Source: an uncultured Bacilli bacterium (GTDB lineage Bacteria > Bacillota_I > Bacilli_A > RF39 > UBA660). From it: a stretch of 64,000 bases of DNA. Both the position numbers and the translations under genes were made by a program. The stretch lies in the NCBI GenBank assembly GCA_934119955.1, contig CAKOSZ010000007.1, positions 48,841-112,840 on the forward strand, read 5' to 3'. Of this stretch, positions 44,015-51,367 are shown one piece after another. Positions within the stretch are counted from its first letter, which is position 1; each line of letters opens with the position of its first letter. Below the pieces are notes generated by a model that did not search any database, was not told the DNA's origin, and was given only the letters and a program-made list of their open reading frames with translations.

Positions 44015-45301
44015 ATGTTAGATATAAAATTTGTAAGAGAAAATCCAAATATAATAAAGGAAAATATCAAAAAAAAGTTTCAAGATGAAAAATTAGAATT
44101 AGTTGACAAAGTAATAGAACTAGATAAAAAATCAAGAGAATTAAAAACAAATGGAGATGCTTTAAGAAGCGAGAGAAAGAAAATCAGTGATGAAATAGGC
44201 AAACTTTTTAAAGAAGGGAAAAAGGAAGAAGCAGAATTTTCTAAGAAAAAAGTAAATGATATAAATGATAAATTAGTAGAAATGGAGAAAATGGAAGAAA
44301 ATTTAAACCAAGAAATAAGAAAAATCATGCTAACTATTCCAAATATCATAGATGCAACTGTACCAATAGGTAAAAATGATACAGAAAATGTCGAAATTGA
44401 AAAATTTGGAGAACCAGTAGTTCCTGATTATGAAATACCATATCATGCTGATATATTAGAAAGAATGTCAGGTCTTGATAAAGAATCTAGCGGTAGAACG
44501 AGCGGAAATGGATTTTACTATTTAATAGGAGATGCAGCAAGACTTCATTCTGCAATGCTTACTTATGCAAGAGATTTCATGATAGAGCATGGATTTACTT
44601 ATTGTATTCCACCATTTATGATTAGATCAGACGTTGTTTCAGGAGTTATGAGTTTTGCCGAAATGGAAAACATGATGTATAAAATAGAAGGCGAAGATTT
44701 ATATTTAATAGGTACAAGTGAACATTCTATGATAGGTAGATTTAAAGATCAAATTATTAAAGAAGCAACTTTACCAATTAATTTAACAAGTTATTCTCCA
44801 TGTTTTAGAAAAGAAGTAGGTGCACACGGAATTGAAGAAAGAGGAATTTATCGTGTACATCAATTTGAAAAACAAGAAATGGTAGTTTTATGCAAACCAG
44901 AAGAATCAATGGATTGGTATAATAAAATGTGGAAATTAACAGTTGAATTTTTCAGAAGTCTAGAAATTCCAGTTAGAACTCTTGAATGCTGTTCAGGTGA
45001 TTTAGCAGATTTAAAAGTAAAATCATGTGATGTTGAAGCATGGAGTCCTCGTCAACAAAAATACTTTGAAGTAGGTTCTTGTTCAACACTAGGTGACGCC
45101 CAAGCGAGACGTCTTGGCATAAGAGCAAAGGGAGAAAATGGTACTTATTTTGTTCATACTTTAAATAACACTGTTTTAGCAACTCCAAGAGCACTAATAG
45201 CATTCCTAGAAAATCATTATCAAGAAGATGGTACTATTACAATTCCAGAATCATTAAGAAAGTATATGGGAGACAAAAAAATTATTAAACTAGACAAATA
45301 A
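44015..45301 (+). CDS. serS: Seryl-tRNA synthetase
   Basis: The protein has 428 residues, full length. The N-terminal coiled-coil arm (residues about 30-100) grips tRNA-Ser. The class II core shows TSEHSMIG, PCFRKEVGAHG (motif 2) and the motif 3 region LNNTVLATPRALIAFLENHY. LDIKFVRENPNIIKENIKKK opens as usual. AGGTGAAG precedes the ATG, 44 bases after the HD gene. The upstream T-box has a Ser specifier candidate. A strong terminator follows. Confidence 0.97.
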   Translation: MLDIKFVRENPNIIKENIKKKFQDEKLELVDKVIELDKKSRELKTNGDALRSERKKISDEIGKLFKEGKKEEAEFSKKKVNDINDKLVEMEKMEENLNQEIRKIMLTIPNIIDATVPIGKNDTENVEIEKFGEPVVPDYEIPYHADILERMSGLDKESSGRTSGNGFYYLIGDAARLHSAMLTYARDFMIEHGFTYCIPPFMIRSDVVSGVMSFAEMENMMYKIEGEDLYLIGTSEHSMIGRFKDQIIKEATLPINLTSYSPCFRKEVGAHGIEERGIYRVHQFEKQEMVVLCKPEESMDWYNKMWKLTVEFFRSLEIPVRTLECCSGDLADLKVKSCDVEAWSPRQQKYFEVGSCSTLGDAQARRLGIRAKGENGTYFVHTLNNTVLATPRALIAFLENHYQEDGTITIPESLRKYMGDKKIIKLDK

Positions 45302-45323
45302 ATTTTAAAATACAACGTATTGT

Positions 45324-45360
45324 AAAGTATAGTATCTCAAAAAATGTACTATACTTTTAA
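45324..45360 (+). terminator. Terminator after serS
   Basis: A perfect 11-bp stem AAAGTATAGTA / TACTATACTTT (45324-45334, 45347-45357) has a short T end. Confidence 0.7.
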
Positions 45361-45389
45361 TATATGAATAATTATTAAAAGGAGGCAAT

Positions 45390-46112
45390 ATGAAAGTAGG
45401 AATGTTTGATTCAGGATTAGGGGGCTTAACTGTTTTAAAAGAATTTGTAAAAAAATATCCAAACAACACTTACATATATTATGGAGATACCAAAAATTTA
45501 CCATATGGCAATAAATCAAAAAAAGAACTATTAAAATTAGTTTCCAATATAATATCTTTTTTTAAAAACAATCAGGTTGATTTAATAATAATTGCTTGTG
45601 GTACAATAAGTTCTACCTGTTTAGAAGAAATAAGAAAAATGACAAGTATTTTGGTATATGATATTATTACCCCAACAATTACTTATTTAAAAACATTAGA
45701 TAAAAACAATATTGCTATTTTTGCAACTCAGACAACGATTAATACTCATATATTTAAATCTAATTTAAAAAACAAAAATTTAATTGAAATAGCAACATCG
45801 GAGTTAGTGCCAATGATTGAAAATAATAAAATTGATATTGGTATAATTAAAAATTATTGCAATTTAATAACTACAACAGATGTTTTAGTTTTAGGTTGTA
45901 CCCATTATCCACTAATAGAAAAACATTTAAAAATGTGTTTACCAAATGTTTTAATTATGAATATGGCCTTTCCGTTATTAAATTCTTTAAAGTTATCTAA
46001 TAATAGTACTAATAAAGTTAATTTATGTTTTTCCAAAGTAGATAAGTTACTTGAAAATAATATTAGGAGAATTTTAAATTTTTCATATTCTCTTGAAGAA
46101 AAGCAAATTTAA
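45390..46112 (+). CDS. murI: Glutamate racemase
   Basis: The protein has 240 residues, a little shorter than usual (about 265). FDSGLGGLTVLKEF supplies the Asp-Ser of the active site, YGDTKNLPYGNKS is standard, and the two catalytic Cys lie in IIACGTISS (about 71) and VLGCTHYPLI (about 171). The first Cys motif reads ACGT instead of the common ACNT. It makes D-Glu for peptidoglycan. AAAGGAGG precedes the ATG. The gene is monocistronic. Confidence 0.9.
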   Translation: MKVGMFDSGLGGLTVLKEFVKKYPNNTYIYYGDTKNLPYGNKSKKELLKLVSNIISFFKNNQVDLIIIACGTISSTCLEEIRKMTSILVYDIITPTITYLKTLDKNNIAIFATQTTINTHIFKSNLKNKNLIEIATSELVPMIENNKIDIGIIKNYCNLITTTDVLVLGCTHYPLIEKHLKMCLPNVLIMNMAFPLLNSLKLSNNSTNKVNLCFSKVDKLLENNIRRILNFSYSLEEKQI

Positions 46113-46209
46113 ATCAATTAGAAAAATTTAAAAAGTAGCAATTAAAATAGTAATTTATCTTTAAATATAACTAAAAATGCAACTAAATATTAAAAATAAT
46201 AAAAAATGT

Positions 46210-46238
46210 TTGCAATTTAATGATTATTATGTTATTAT
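46210..46238 (+). promoter_or_regulatory. Promoter of rplS
   Basis: TTGCAA (46210-46215), a 17-base spacer and TATTAT (46233-46238) preceded by TGT. Transcription would start at about 46245. Confidence 0.6.
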
Positions 46239-46244
46239 CATTAA

Positions 46245-46283
46245 TGTGATTCGCTGCTAGCCATTATTTAGCATAATCACGTG
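46245..46283 (+). promoter_or_regulatory. Ribosomal protein L19 leader candidate
   Basis: A compact hairpin begins at the predicted transcript start: GTGATT/AATCAC (46246-46251, 46275-46280) plus TGCTA/TAGCA (46255-46259, 46269-46273) with an internal loop. Its place directly before rplS fits the known L19 autoregulatory leader of Bacillota. It would bind free L19; that is inference. Confidence 0.6.
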
Positions 46284-46301
46284 AAGAAAGGATAGTGTAT
46301 T

Positions 46302-46640
46302 ATGAACGTAATTGACAAAATTACTGCGTCACAGTTAAAACCTAACATTCCAGAATTTCGTGTAGGTGATACTGTAAGAGTTGATGTTAAAATCATCGAA
46401 GGAAAAAGAGAAAGAATTCAAGCATTTGAAGGAATCGTAATTAAAAGACATGGTTCAGGAATAAGTGAAACATTTACTGTAAGAAAAGTATCTTATGGTG
46501 TAGGTGTTGAAAGAACTTTTCCAATTCATTCTCCAAAAGTTGCTAATATCGTAGTAATCAAAAAAGGAAAAGTAAGACGTGCTAAGTTAACATTTTTAAG
46601 AAATTTAGTTGGTCAATACAAAATCAAAGAGAGAGGATAG
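46302..46640 (+). CDS. rplS: 50S ribosomal protein L19
   Basis: The protein has 112 residues. [36 protein letters not shown] and [21 protein letters not shown] are diagnostic of bL19. GAAAGGA precedes the ATG. It usually lies with rpsP-rimM-trmD, but here it stands alone with lepB after it. A terminator starts at the stop codon. Confidence 0.97.
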   Translation: MNVIDKITASQLKPNIPEFRVGDTVRVDVKIIEGKRERIQAFEGIVIKRHGSGISETFTVRKVSYGVGVERTFPIHSPKVANIVVIKKGKVRRAKLTFLRNLVGQYKIKERG

Positions 46641-46665
46641 ATAAGGGTTTGGCCTTATCTTTTTT
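46640..46665 (+). terminator. Terminator after rplS
   Basis: A perfect stem GATAAGG / CCTTATC (46640-46646, 46653-46659) is followed by six T residues, ending 7 bases before the lepB start. Confidence 0.85.
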
Positions 46666-46671
46666 GTTAAT

Positions 46672-47166
46672 ATGAATGATAAAGTGAAAGAAATAATAAG
46701 TTATGTAATTATTATAATTGTAGTTTTGCTAATTAAGCAATTTATAATTTGTCCAATAAAAGTAAATGGTGATAGTATGAAAAATACTTTGAAAGATAAA
46801 GATATTATGATTTTAGATAAAATCAGTTATCGTTTCAAAGATATTAAAAGATTTGACATAGTAGTAGTCGCCAAAAATAATGAAAAACTGATTAAAAGAG
46901 TAATAGGTTTACCAGGTGAAACAGTAGAGTATAAAAATAATAAACTTTATATTAATAATAAAAATGTAGCTGAAAAATTTGATCATGGTTCAACAAATGA
47001 TTATATCTTAAATGAAAAAATACCAGAAGGATATTATTTTGTTGTTGGTGATAATCGTCCAATTTCAAAGGATTCTAGATATATTGGACTTATAAAAAAA
47101 GAAGAAATATTAGGTAAAACTAATTTAACATTATTTCCATTTACAAGATTCGGTATAAAAAACTAA
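46672..47166 (+). CDS. lepB: Signal peptidase I
   Basis: The protein has 164 residues, the short Gram-positive type. One N-terminal membrane helix (8-26) is followed by the catalytic Ser in NGDSMKNTL (about 35), the catalytic Lys in KLIKRVIGLPGE (about 75) and the box FVVGDNRPISKDSR. It removes Sec signal peptides such as those of the vWA proteins and the glycosidase. The start has no visible Shine-Dalgarno site; a terminator ends 7 bases upstream, so the ATG would need readthrough or a start within a short leader. Confidence 0.92.
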   Translation: MNDKVKEIISYVIIIIVVLLIKQFIICPIKVNGDSMKNTLKDKDIMILDKISYRFKDIKRFDIVVVAKNNEKLIKRVIGLPGETVEYKNNKLYINNKNVAEKFDHGSTNDYILNEKIPEGYYFVVGDNRPISKDSRYIGLIKKEEILGKTNLTLFPFTRFGIKN

Positions 47167-47191
47167 AAACTAAAAATTAAAATATTTTTAT

Positions 47192-47216
47192 AAGGCATAC
47201 AAGCCTTTTTTTTTTT
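47192..47216 (+). terminator. Terminator after lepB
   Basis: AAGGC / GCCTT (47192-47196, 47203-47207) with a 6-base loop is followed by ten T residues. Confidence 0.75.
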
Positions 47217-47314
47217 AAATGTCAAATGTTAATAAAACGGGCGTTATTTCCTTTTAAAACTGGTAGATATAAAATATAAAAAAATATATGATGCTAAGTG
47301 GAGGTGAAAAAAAT

Positions 47315-47520
47315 ATGAATTTTAACAAAAATTTGCAAGAATTAAGAAAGAAAAATAATTTAAGTCAAGAGGAGTTAGCAGAAAAAATAAATGTAGCAAG
47401 ACAGACAATTTCAAAGTGGGAACTAGGTAAAACTGCTCCTAATTAGAGCAAGCAATAAGTCTAGCAAATGCTTTAAAGGTAGATTTAAACGAATTAGTAC
47501 TAGGTAAACAAAAAAAGTAA
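47315..47520 (+). pseudogene. XRE-family HTH regulator, 5' part of a broken gene
   Basis: The frame from ATG 47315 reads a standard XRE helix-turn-helix (LQELRKKNNLSQEELAEKIN, ARQTISKWELGK) and then hits TAG at 47444. Shifting by one base after that continues LEQAISLANALKVDLNELVLGK to a stop at 47518, so one base was lost near 47441-47445. GGAGGTG precedes the start. The next segment, in a third frame, is the membrane part at 47562. It was probably one HTH-plus-membrane regulator before two single-base losses. Sequencing error in AT runs could mimic this. Confidence 0.75.
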
Positions 47521-47561
47521 ATTCATCAAATAAGTATAATTTTTTAAAAATAATAGGTTTA

Positions 47562-48035
47562 GTGTTTACCGATATATTAGCAACACTTATATTTATTATG
47601 ATAATATTATTATTTATAATTATAGTATCTTTTAGTATTATAACTTTATTTTTAGCTTTAAATTATATTTTTAAATTAGAAAACTTAGTTTATTTTCCTT
47701 ATTGGCTAAAAATGCCAAGAGTACCATATTTTAATGGCTTAGTATTGGCAATTTCCTTATTAGGACTTTCAACAATTAGAGAAATAGGCTGTATTTATTT
47801 TTATAAAGCATTAAAACAAATGATTTTTAAATATCGAAACTTTCATCATATTGCTACTACTTGTAAAGAATTAAATATTAAAAATGACATCAAGTTAAAA
47901 AATACAAATACTCTAAATCTTATTTTAAAAATAGCAACTATCATTTTTATAACATTTTTAATTTTATTTTATATAACAGCAATAATAGATACAAATGACT
48001 TAGATTTTTGGTCTTCGTGGAATTGGTTTAAATAA
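47562..48035 (+). pseudogene. Membrane domain, 3' part of the broken HTH regulator
   Basis: This frame gives 157 residues with four likely membrane helices (residues about 8-35, 55-75 and 118-143 are strongly hydrophobic). The frame is open upstream to about 47508, through KVNSSNKYNFLKIIGLV, and would join the HTH frame if the A run at 47510-47516 had one more base. A GTG at 47562 could start a shorter protein, but no ribosome-binding site precedes it. I read it as the C-terminal part of the regulator. It may still be expressed as a fragment. Confidence 0.65.
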
Positions 48036-48054
48036 TAAAAAAAATATTGATAGT

Positions 48055-48083
48055 TTGACATTTAATTAAAAATTTATTAGAAT
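48055..48083 (+). promoter_or_regulatory. Promoter of the ogt cluster
   Basis: A consensus TTGACA (48055-48060), a 17-base spacer and TAGAAT (48078-48083). Confidence 0.65.
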
Positions 48084-48098
48084 TATCTTGGAGGATTT

Positions 48099-48407
48099 AT
48101 GAAAAAAGTAAAAGTAGTATGTTTAATTATCTTAATATTTTTAGTCATTTATGGAATTTATCTTGGTATTGAATTAGAAAGATTTAGTTCTAAGTTAGGT
48201 TGTAGACCATTAATTATTATTGGTGATACAAATACCTATGTTGAAGCAGGTAGTAAAACAACCAAAGAGAAAATTAAGGGATTAGGTTTTACAGTTGAAT
48301 ATGAAATTAAAACAACTAAACAAAGTGAAGACTTGGTGATGGTTGATGTTTTAGCAGGTCAATTTAAATTGTTTGATAAAATTTTATTAATGGCTTATGC
48401 AGTATAA
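48099..48407 (+). CDS. Small membrane-anchored protein, function unknown
   Basis: The protein has 102 residues. One N-terminal helix (about 7-25) leads to an external domain of about 75 residues (KLGCRPLIIIGDTNTYVEAG, IKGLGFTVEYEIK, EDLVMVDVLAGQFKLFDKIL). It resembles small membrane-anchored hypothetical proteins of Bacillota with a PLI...GLGxxV core, but I cannot name a family. TTGGAGG precedes the ATG. It is the first gene of a cluster that includes ogt. Confidence 0.6.
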   Translation: MKKVKVVCLIILIFLVIYGIYLGIELERFSSKLGCRPLIIIGDTNTYVEAGSKTTKEKIKGLGFTVEYEIKTTKQSEDLVMVDVLAGQFKLFDKILLMAYAV

Positions 48408-48425
48408 TATCTAAAAGGAGTCAAA

Positions 48426-48977
48426 ATGAATTATAAATGGTTTTATAAAACAAGAGAAGAATTTGATGAGATATGTTTAACAAGTGATGGTGAGTATCTA
48501 ACTGGATTATGGTTTGAAAATTCCAAAGATGCTTTGAAGCATAAAAAAGATGGAATAGAAAAAGAATTACCAATATTTGTTAAAACTTGTAAATGGTTAG
48601 ATATTTATTTTAAGGGACAAAATCCTAATTTTATTCCAGAATATAGAATAGAAAATTTAACTCCTTTTAATAAAGAAGTAATAACTATCATGAATAATAT
48701 TCCTTTTGGTAAAACCATAACATATAATGACATTGCGAAAATAATTGCTAAGAAAAGAAAAATTAATAAAATGTCAGCCCAAGCAGTAGGAGGGGCAGTT
48801 GGTAAAAATCCAATTTGTATAATTGTTCCTTGTCATAGAGTAGTAGGGCAAAACGGAAATTTAACTGGCTATGGAGGAGGAATAAAAAATAAAATTTTCT
48901 TATTAAAACTAGAAGGAAATGATATGACAAAATTTTATTTAAAAGAAGAAAGAAATGCAAAAGCAAAATATTTATAA
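48426..48977 (+). CDS. ogt: Methylated-DNA-[protein]-cysteine S-methyltransferase
   Basis: The protein has 183 residues. The suicide acceptor Cys is in IIVPCHRVVGQNG (about 139), after QAVGGAVGKNP. The N-terminal domain is standard (WFENSKDALKHKK). It repairs O6-alkylguanine by moving the alkyl group to itself. About 15 extra residues follow the core (TKFYLKEERNAKAKYL). AAAGGAG precedes the ATG. It overlaps the next gene by 23 bp. Confidence 0.93.
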   Translation: MNYKWFYKTREEFDEICLTSDGEYLTGLWFENSKDALKHKKDGIEKELPIFVKTCKWLDIYFKGQNPNFIPEYRIENLTPFNKEVITIMNNIPFGKTITYNDIAKIIAKKRKINKMSAQAVGGAVGKNPICIIVPCHRVVGQNGNLTGYGGGIKNKIFLLKLEGNDMTKFYLKEERNAKAKYL

Positions 48978-49170
48978 ATTTTTTTATTTAACTTCAATTC
49001 TAGCACTTATAGGCTTTTTTATAAGAATAGGTGTAGATTATTTTAAATATGATGTAACAAATTCAGCTCCATTTTATGTTTTTATAATTGAAAGAATAAT
49101 AGAATTCATTATTCCAAGTATTATTTTTTACATAATAGGAAAAATTTTAAAAAAGAAAAATTTAAAGTAA
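48955..49170 (+). CDS. Small two-helix membrane protein
   Basis: The protein has 71 residues with two hydrophobic helices (FYLTSILALIGFFIRIGVDY and FIIPSIIFYIIGKIL) joined by a loop NSAPFYVFIIER. It ends in a lysine-rich tail. Similar small proteins with an APFY loop are common in Bacillota but have no role assigned. It begins within ogt. Confidence 0.55.
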   Translation: MQKQNIYKFFYLTSILALIGFFIRIGVDYFKYDVTNSAPFYVFIIERIIEFIIPSIIFYIIGKILKKKNLK

Positions 49171-49179
49171 GGAGAGTTT

Positions 49180-49473
49180 ATGCTATTATTTTATATTTTA
49201 GTAATTATAATATTTTCTTATGTAATTATCAATTTTATCTTAGATAATACGGCCGAAAAAGAAGAAAAAAACGCAATTTTAATAGATAAAATAATAGATA
49301 GTTTCGTTGATAGTAATAATATTTTAATGGAAAATTATGTTTTAATCTTTAAAATAAATGATAAAACCAAAAAACTAGTTGTACCTTATCAAGCATATCA
49401 AAAGTATAAAATAAATGATAAAGGAATACTTACCTATAAAAGAAATAAATTTTTAGATTTTATTGTTAAATAA
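49180..49473 (+). CDS. Small membrane protein, DUF2500-like
   Basis: The protein has 97 residues. One N-terminal helix (3-20) is followed by a beta-rich domain with VLIFKINDKTKKLVVPYQAY and YKINDKGILTYKRNKFLDF, the pattern (Y..Y..GD.G.LTY....F..F) that I associate with DUF2500. The function is unknown. GGAGAG precedes the ATG. It is the last gene before a terminator. Confidence 0.6.
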   Translation: MLLFYILVIIIFSYVIINFILDNTAEKEEKNAILIDKIIDSFVDSNNILMENYVLIFKINDKTKKLVVPYQAYQKYKINDKGILTYKRNKFLDFIVK

Positions 49474-49502
49474 CTTAATAAATGATAATTATAAATTAAA
49501 TA

Positions 49503-49535
49503 AAAATCTTATGCAATATTTGTCTAAGATTTTTT
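49503..49535 (+). terminator. Terminator of the ogt cluster
   Basis: A perfect 9-bp stem AAAATCTTA / TAAGATTTT (49503-49511, 49525-49533) ends in T residues. Confidence 0.75.
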
Positions 49536-49558
49536 AATATTAATATGGAGGGATTTTT

Positions 49559-50446
49559 ATGATATTAAATGTTAGTGGAAGAACTGATATAGTTGCTTTT
49601 TATAACGACTGGTTCATAAATAGATATAAGGAAGGATATGTTGATGTTAGGAATCCTTTTAATCCTAAATTAGTTAGTAGAATTTATTTTTCTAATGTAG
49701 ATGTTATTTTATTTTGTACTAAAAATCCAATTCCTATTTTAAAATCTTTAAAACTAATTGATAAACCTATTTTATTTCATGTTACTTTAACACCATATAA
49801 ACAAGATATTGAACCTAATGTAATTAATAAAACTAAAATAATTGCATCTATTAAAGAGCTATCAAAGATAATTGGAATAGATAATTTATATATAAGATAT
49901 GACCCAATTTTTTTAAGTGATAAATACAACCTAGAATATCATAAAAAAGCATTTAGTAAAATGTGTTCTTTATTAAATGGCTATGTTAAACATATTATAG
50001 TTTCTTTTTTAGATGAATATAAAAATGTTAGAAAAAATTATAAAGTTTTAAATTATCATGAATTTACAGAAAATGATTATAAAGAAATAGGTACTAGTTT
50101 TAGTACGATAGCATCATTCTATAACATGACAGTTCAAACTTGTTTTGAAAAAAGAAACTTAGAAGAATATGGCTTTATAAAAGGAGAATGTATTTCTCAT
50201 ACACTTGCTTATAAATTAACAGGTAAAACTTATAAAAATTGGACAGCCAGAAAAGAAAAAAATTGTAATTGTGTTGAAATGGTAGATATTGGAGTTTATA
50301 ACTCTTGTTGCCATTTTTGTAAGTATTGCTATGCTAATTATGATGAAAATCTTGTTAAAAAGAATTTTCAAAATCATATAAAAACATCTTCTCTTTTAAT
50401 AGGAAAGTTAGATAGTAGTGACATTATAAAAGAAAGAATTAAATAG
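49559..50446 (+). CDS. DUF1848 family protein
   Basis: The protein has 295 residues. VSGRTDIVAFYNDWFINRY, VRNPFNPKLVSRI, DVILFCTKNPIPIL and LYIRYDPIFLS are diagnostic of DUF1848. A Cys-rich end has CHFCKYCYANYDENL together with an earlier NCNCVE. The spacing suggests a metal or Fe-S cluster, and radical chemistry has been guessed for the family, but no activity is known. GGAGGG precedes the ATG. It stands alone. Confidence 0.88.
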   Translation: MILNVSGRTDIVAFYNDWFINRYKEGYVDVRNPFNPKLVSRIYFSNVDVILFCTKNPIPILKSLKLIDKPILFHVTLTPYKQDIEPNVINKTKIIASIKELSKIIGIDNLYIRYDPIFLSDKYNLEYHKKAFSKMCSLLNGYVKHIIVSFLDEYKNVRKNYKVLNYHEFTENDYKEIGTSFSTIASFYNMTVQTCFEKRNLEEYGFIKGECISHTLAYKLTGKTYKNWTARKEKNCNCVEMVDIGVYNSCCHFCKYCYANYDENLVKKNFQNHIKTSSLLIGKLDSSDIIKERIK

Positions 50447-50456
50447 TATTTAACTC

Positions 50457-50486
50457 TTGAATTTTAGCTTATTTTTGTACTATTAT
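50457..50486 (+). promoter_or_regulatory. Promoter of the AhpD-like gene
   Basis: TTGAAT (50457-50462), an 18-base spacer and TATTAT (50481-50486). Confidence 0.5.
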
Positions 50487-50508
50487 AGTATAAGAAAGAA
50501 TTGATATA

Positions 50509-50829
50509 ATGATAAAACAAACAGCAGGAAGAGATAATTTAGGAAGTTTTGCACCTAATTTTGCTCATTATAATGATGATATTTTATTTGGGGAGAATTG
50601 GAATGATCCGGCAGTTGATATAAAAACAAGATGTATAATAACTGTTGTTGCTTTAATGTCATCAGGAATAACTGATAATTCTTTAAAATATCATTTAGAA
50701 AATGCTAAGAAAAATGGTGTTAGTAAGGAAGAAATGGCAGGAATTATTACTCATGTAGCATTTTATGTTGGTTGGCCAAAAGGCTGGGCTGTATTTAATA
50801 TAGCAAAGGAGGTTTATAAAGATGAATAA
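50509..50829 (+). CDS. Carboxymuconolactone decarboxylase / AhpD-like protein
   Basis: The protein has 106 residues. The CMD fold is recognised from DIKTRCIITVVALMSSG, LKYHLENAKKNGVSKEEMAG and THVAFYVGWPKGWAVFNIA. The CxxC of true AhpD is absent, so it is closer to the decarboxylase or quorum-type branch; the substrate is unknown. A cupin gene, now broken, overlaps its stop codon. CMD-cupin pairs are common near redox genes. Confidence 0.87.
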   Translation: MIKQTAGRDNLGSFAPNFAHYNDDILFGENWNDPAVDIKTRCIITVVALMSSGITDNSLKYHLENAKKNGVSKEEMAGIITHVAFYVGWPKGWAVFNIAKEVYKDE

Positions 50830-51254
50830 GGAAGAATTTGAAAAAGTAAATGTATTTGGTTTAGGAGAATCAAATTAAAAGTTTGCTAAATACTTTATAG
50901 GCAATAGTTATTTAAATCCCTTACAATTTTAGATGAAACAAGCATATTTCTTGCAAATGTAACATTTGAACCAGGTTGTAGAAATAACTGGCATATTCAC
51001 AAATCTTTAAGTAAAGGTGGAAAATCTTAATAATAACCGCCGGAACTGGTTGGTTTCAAGAAGAAGGGAAGAAAGCAATTCTTTTAAAACCAGGAATGGT
51101 AATAACAATACCAGCAAATGTAAAACATTGGCATGGAGCAACTAAAAATTCTTGGTTTAGTCATATAGCACTTGAAGTACCAGGAACTGATACTAAAACT
51201 GAATGGTTAGAACCAGTAACTGAGGAAGAATACAATAAATTACAAGAAGAATAA
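50822..51254 (+). pseudogene. Broken cupin-domain protein gene
   Basis: ATG 50822 overlaps the CMD stop. The first frame ends at TAA 50876 after GLGESN. Pieces in other frames then read LDETSIFLANVTFEPGCRNN, WHIHKS and, after another shift near 51028, IITAGTGWFQEEGKKAILLK, PGMVITIPANVKHWHGATKN and a normal C-terminus to TAA 51252. One nonsense codon and at least two frameshifts are needed to explain it. The metal-binding cupin motifs (WHIH, KHWHGA) can still be read, so the loss is recent. Confidence 0.85.
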
Positions 51255-51367
51255 TATAAGAAATAATTAATTTTATAGGTTATCTATACTTTTAATTATT
51301 TTTTCTTTACACATCTTTACATATTTTAAAATATGTAGTAAAATAATACTATTTTTAGGGGGGAAGT

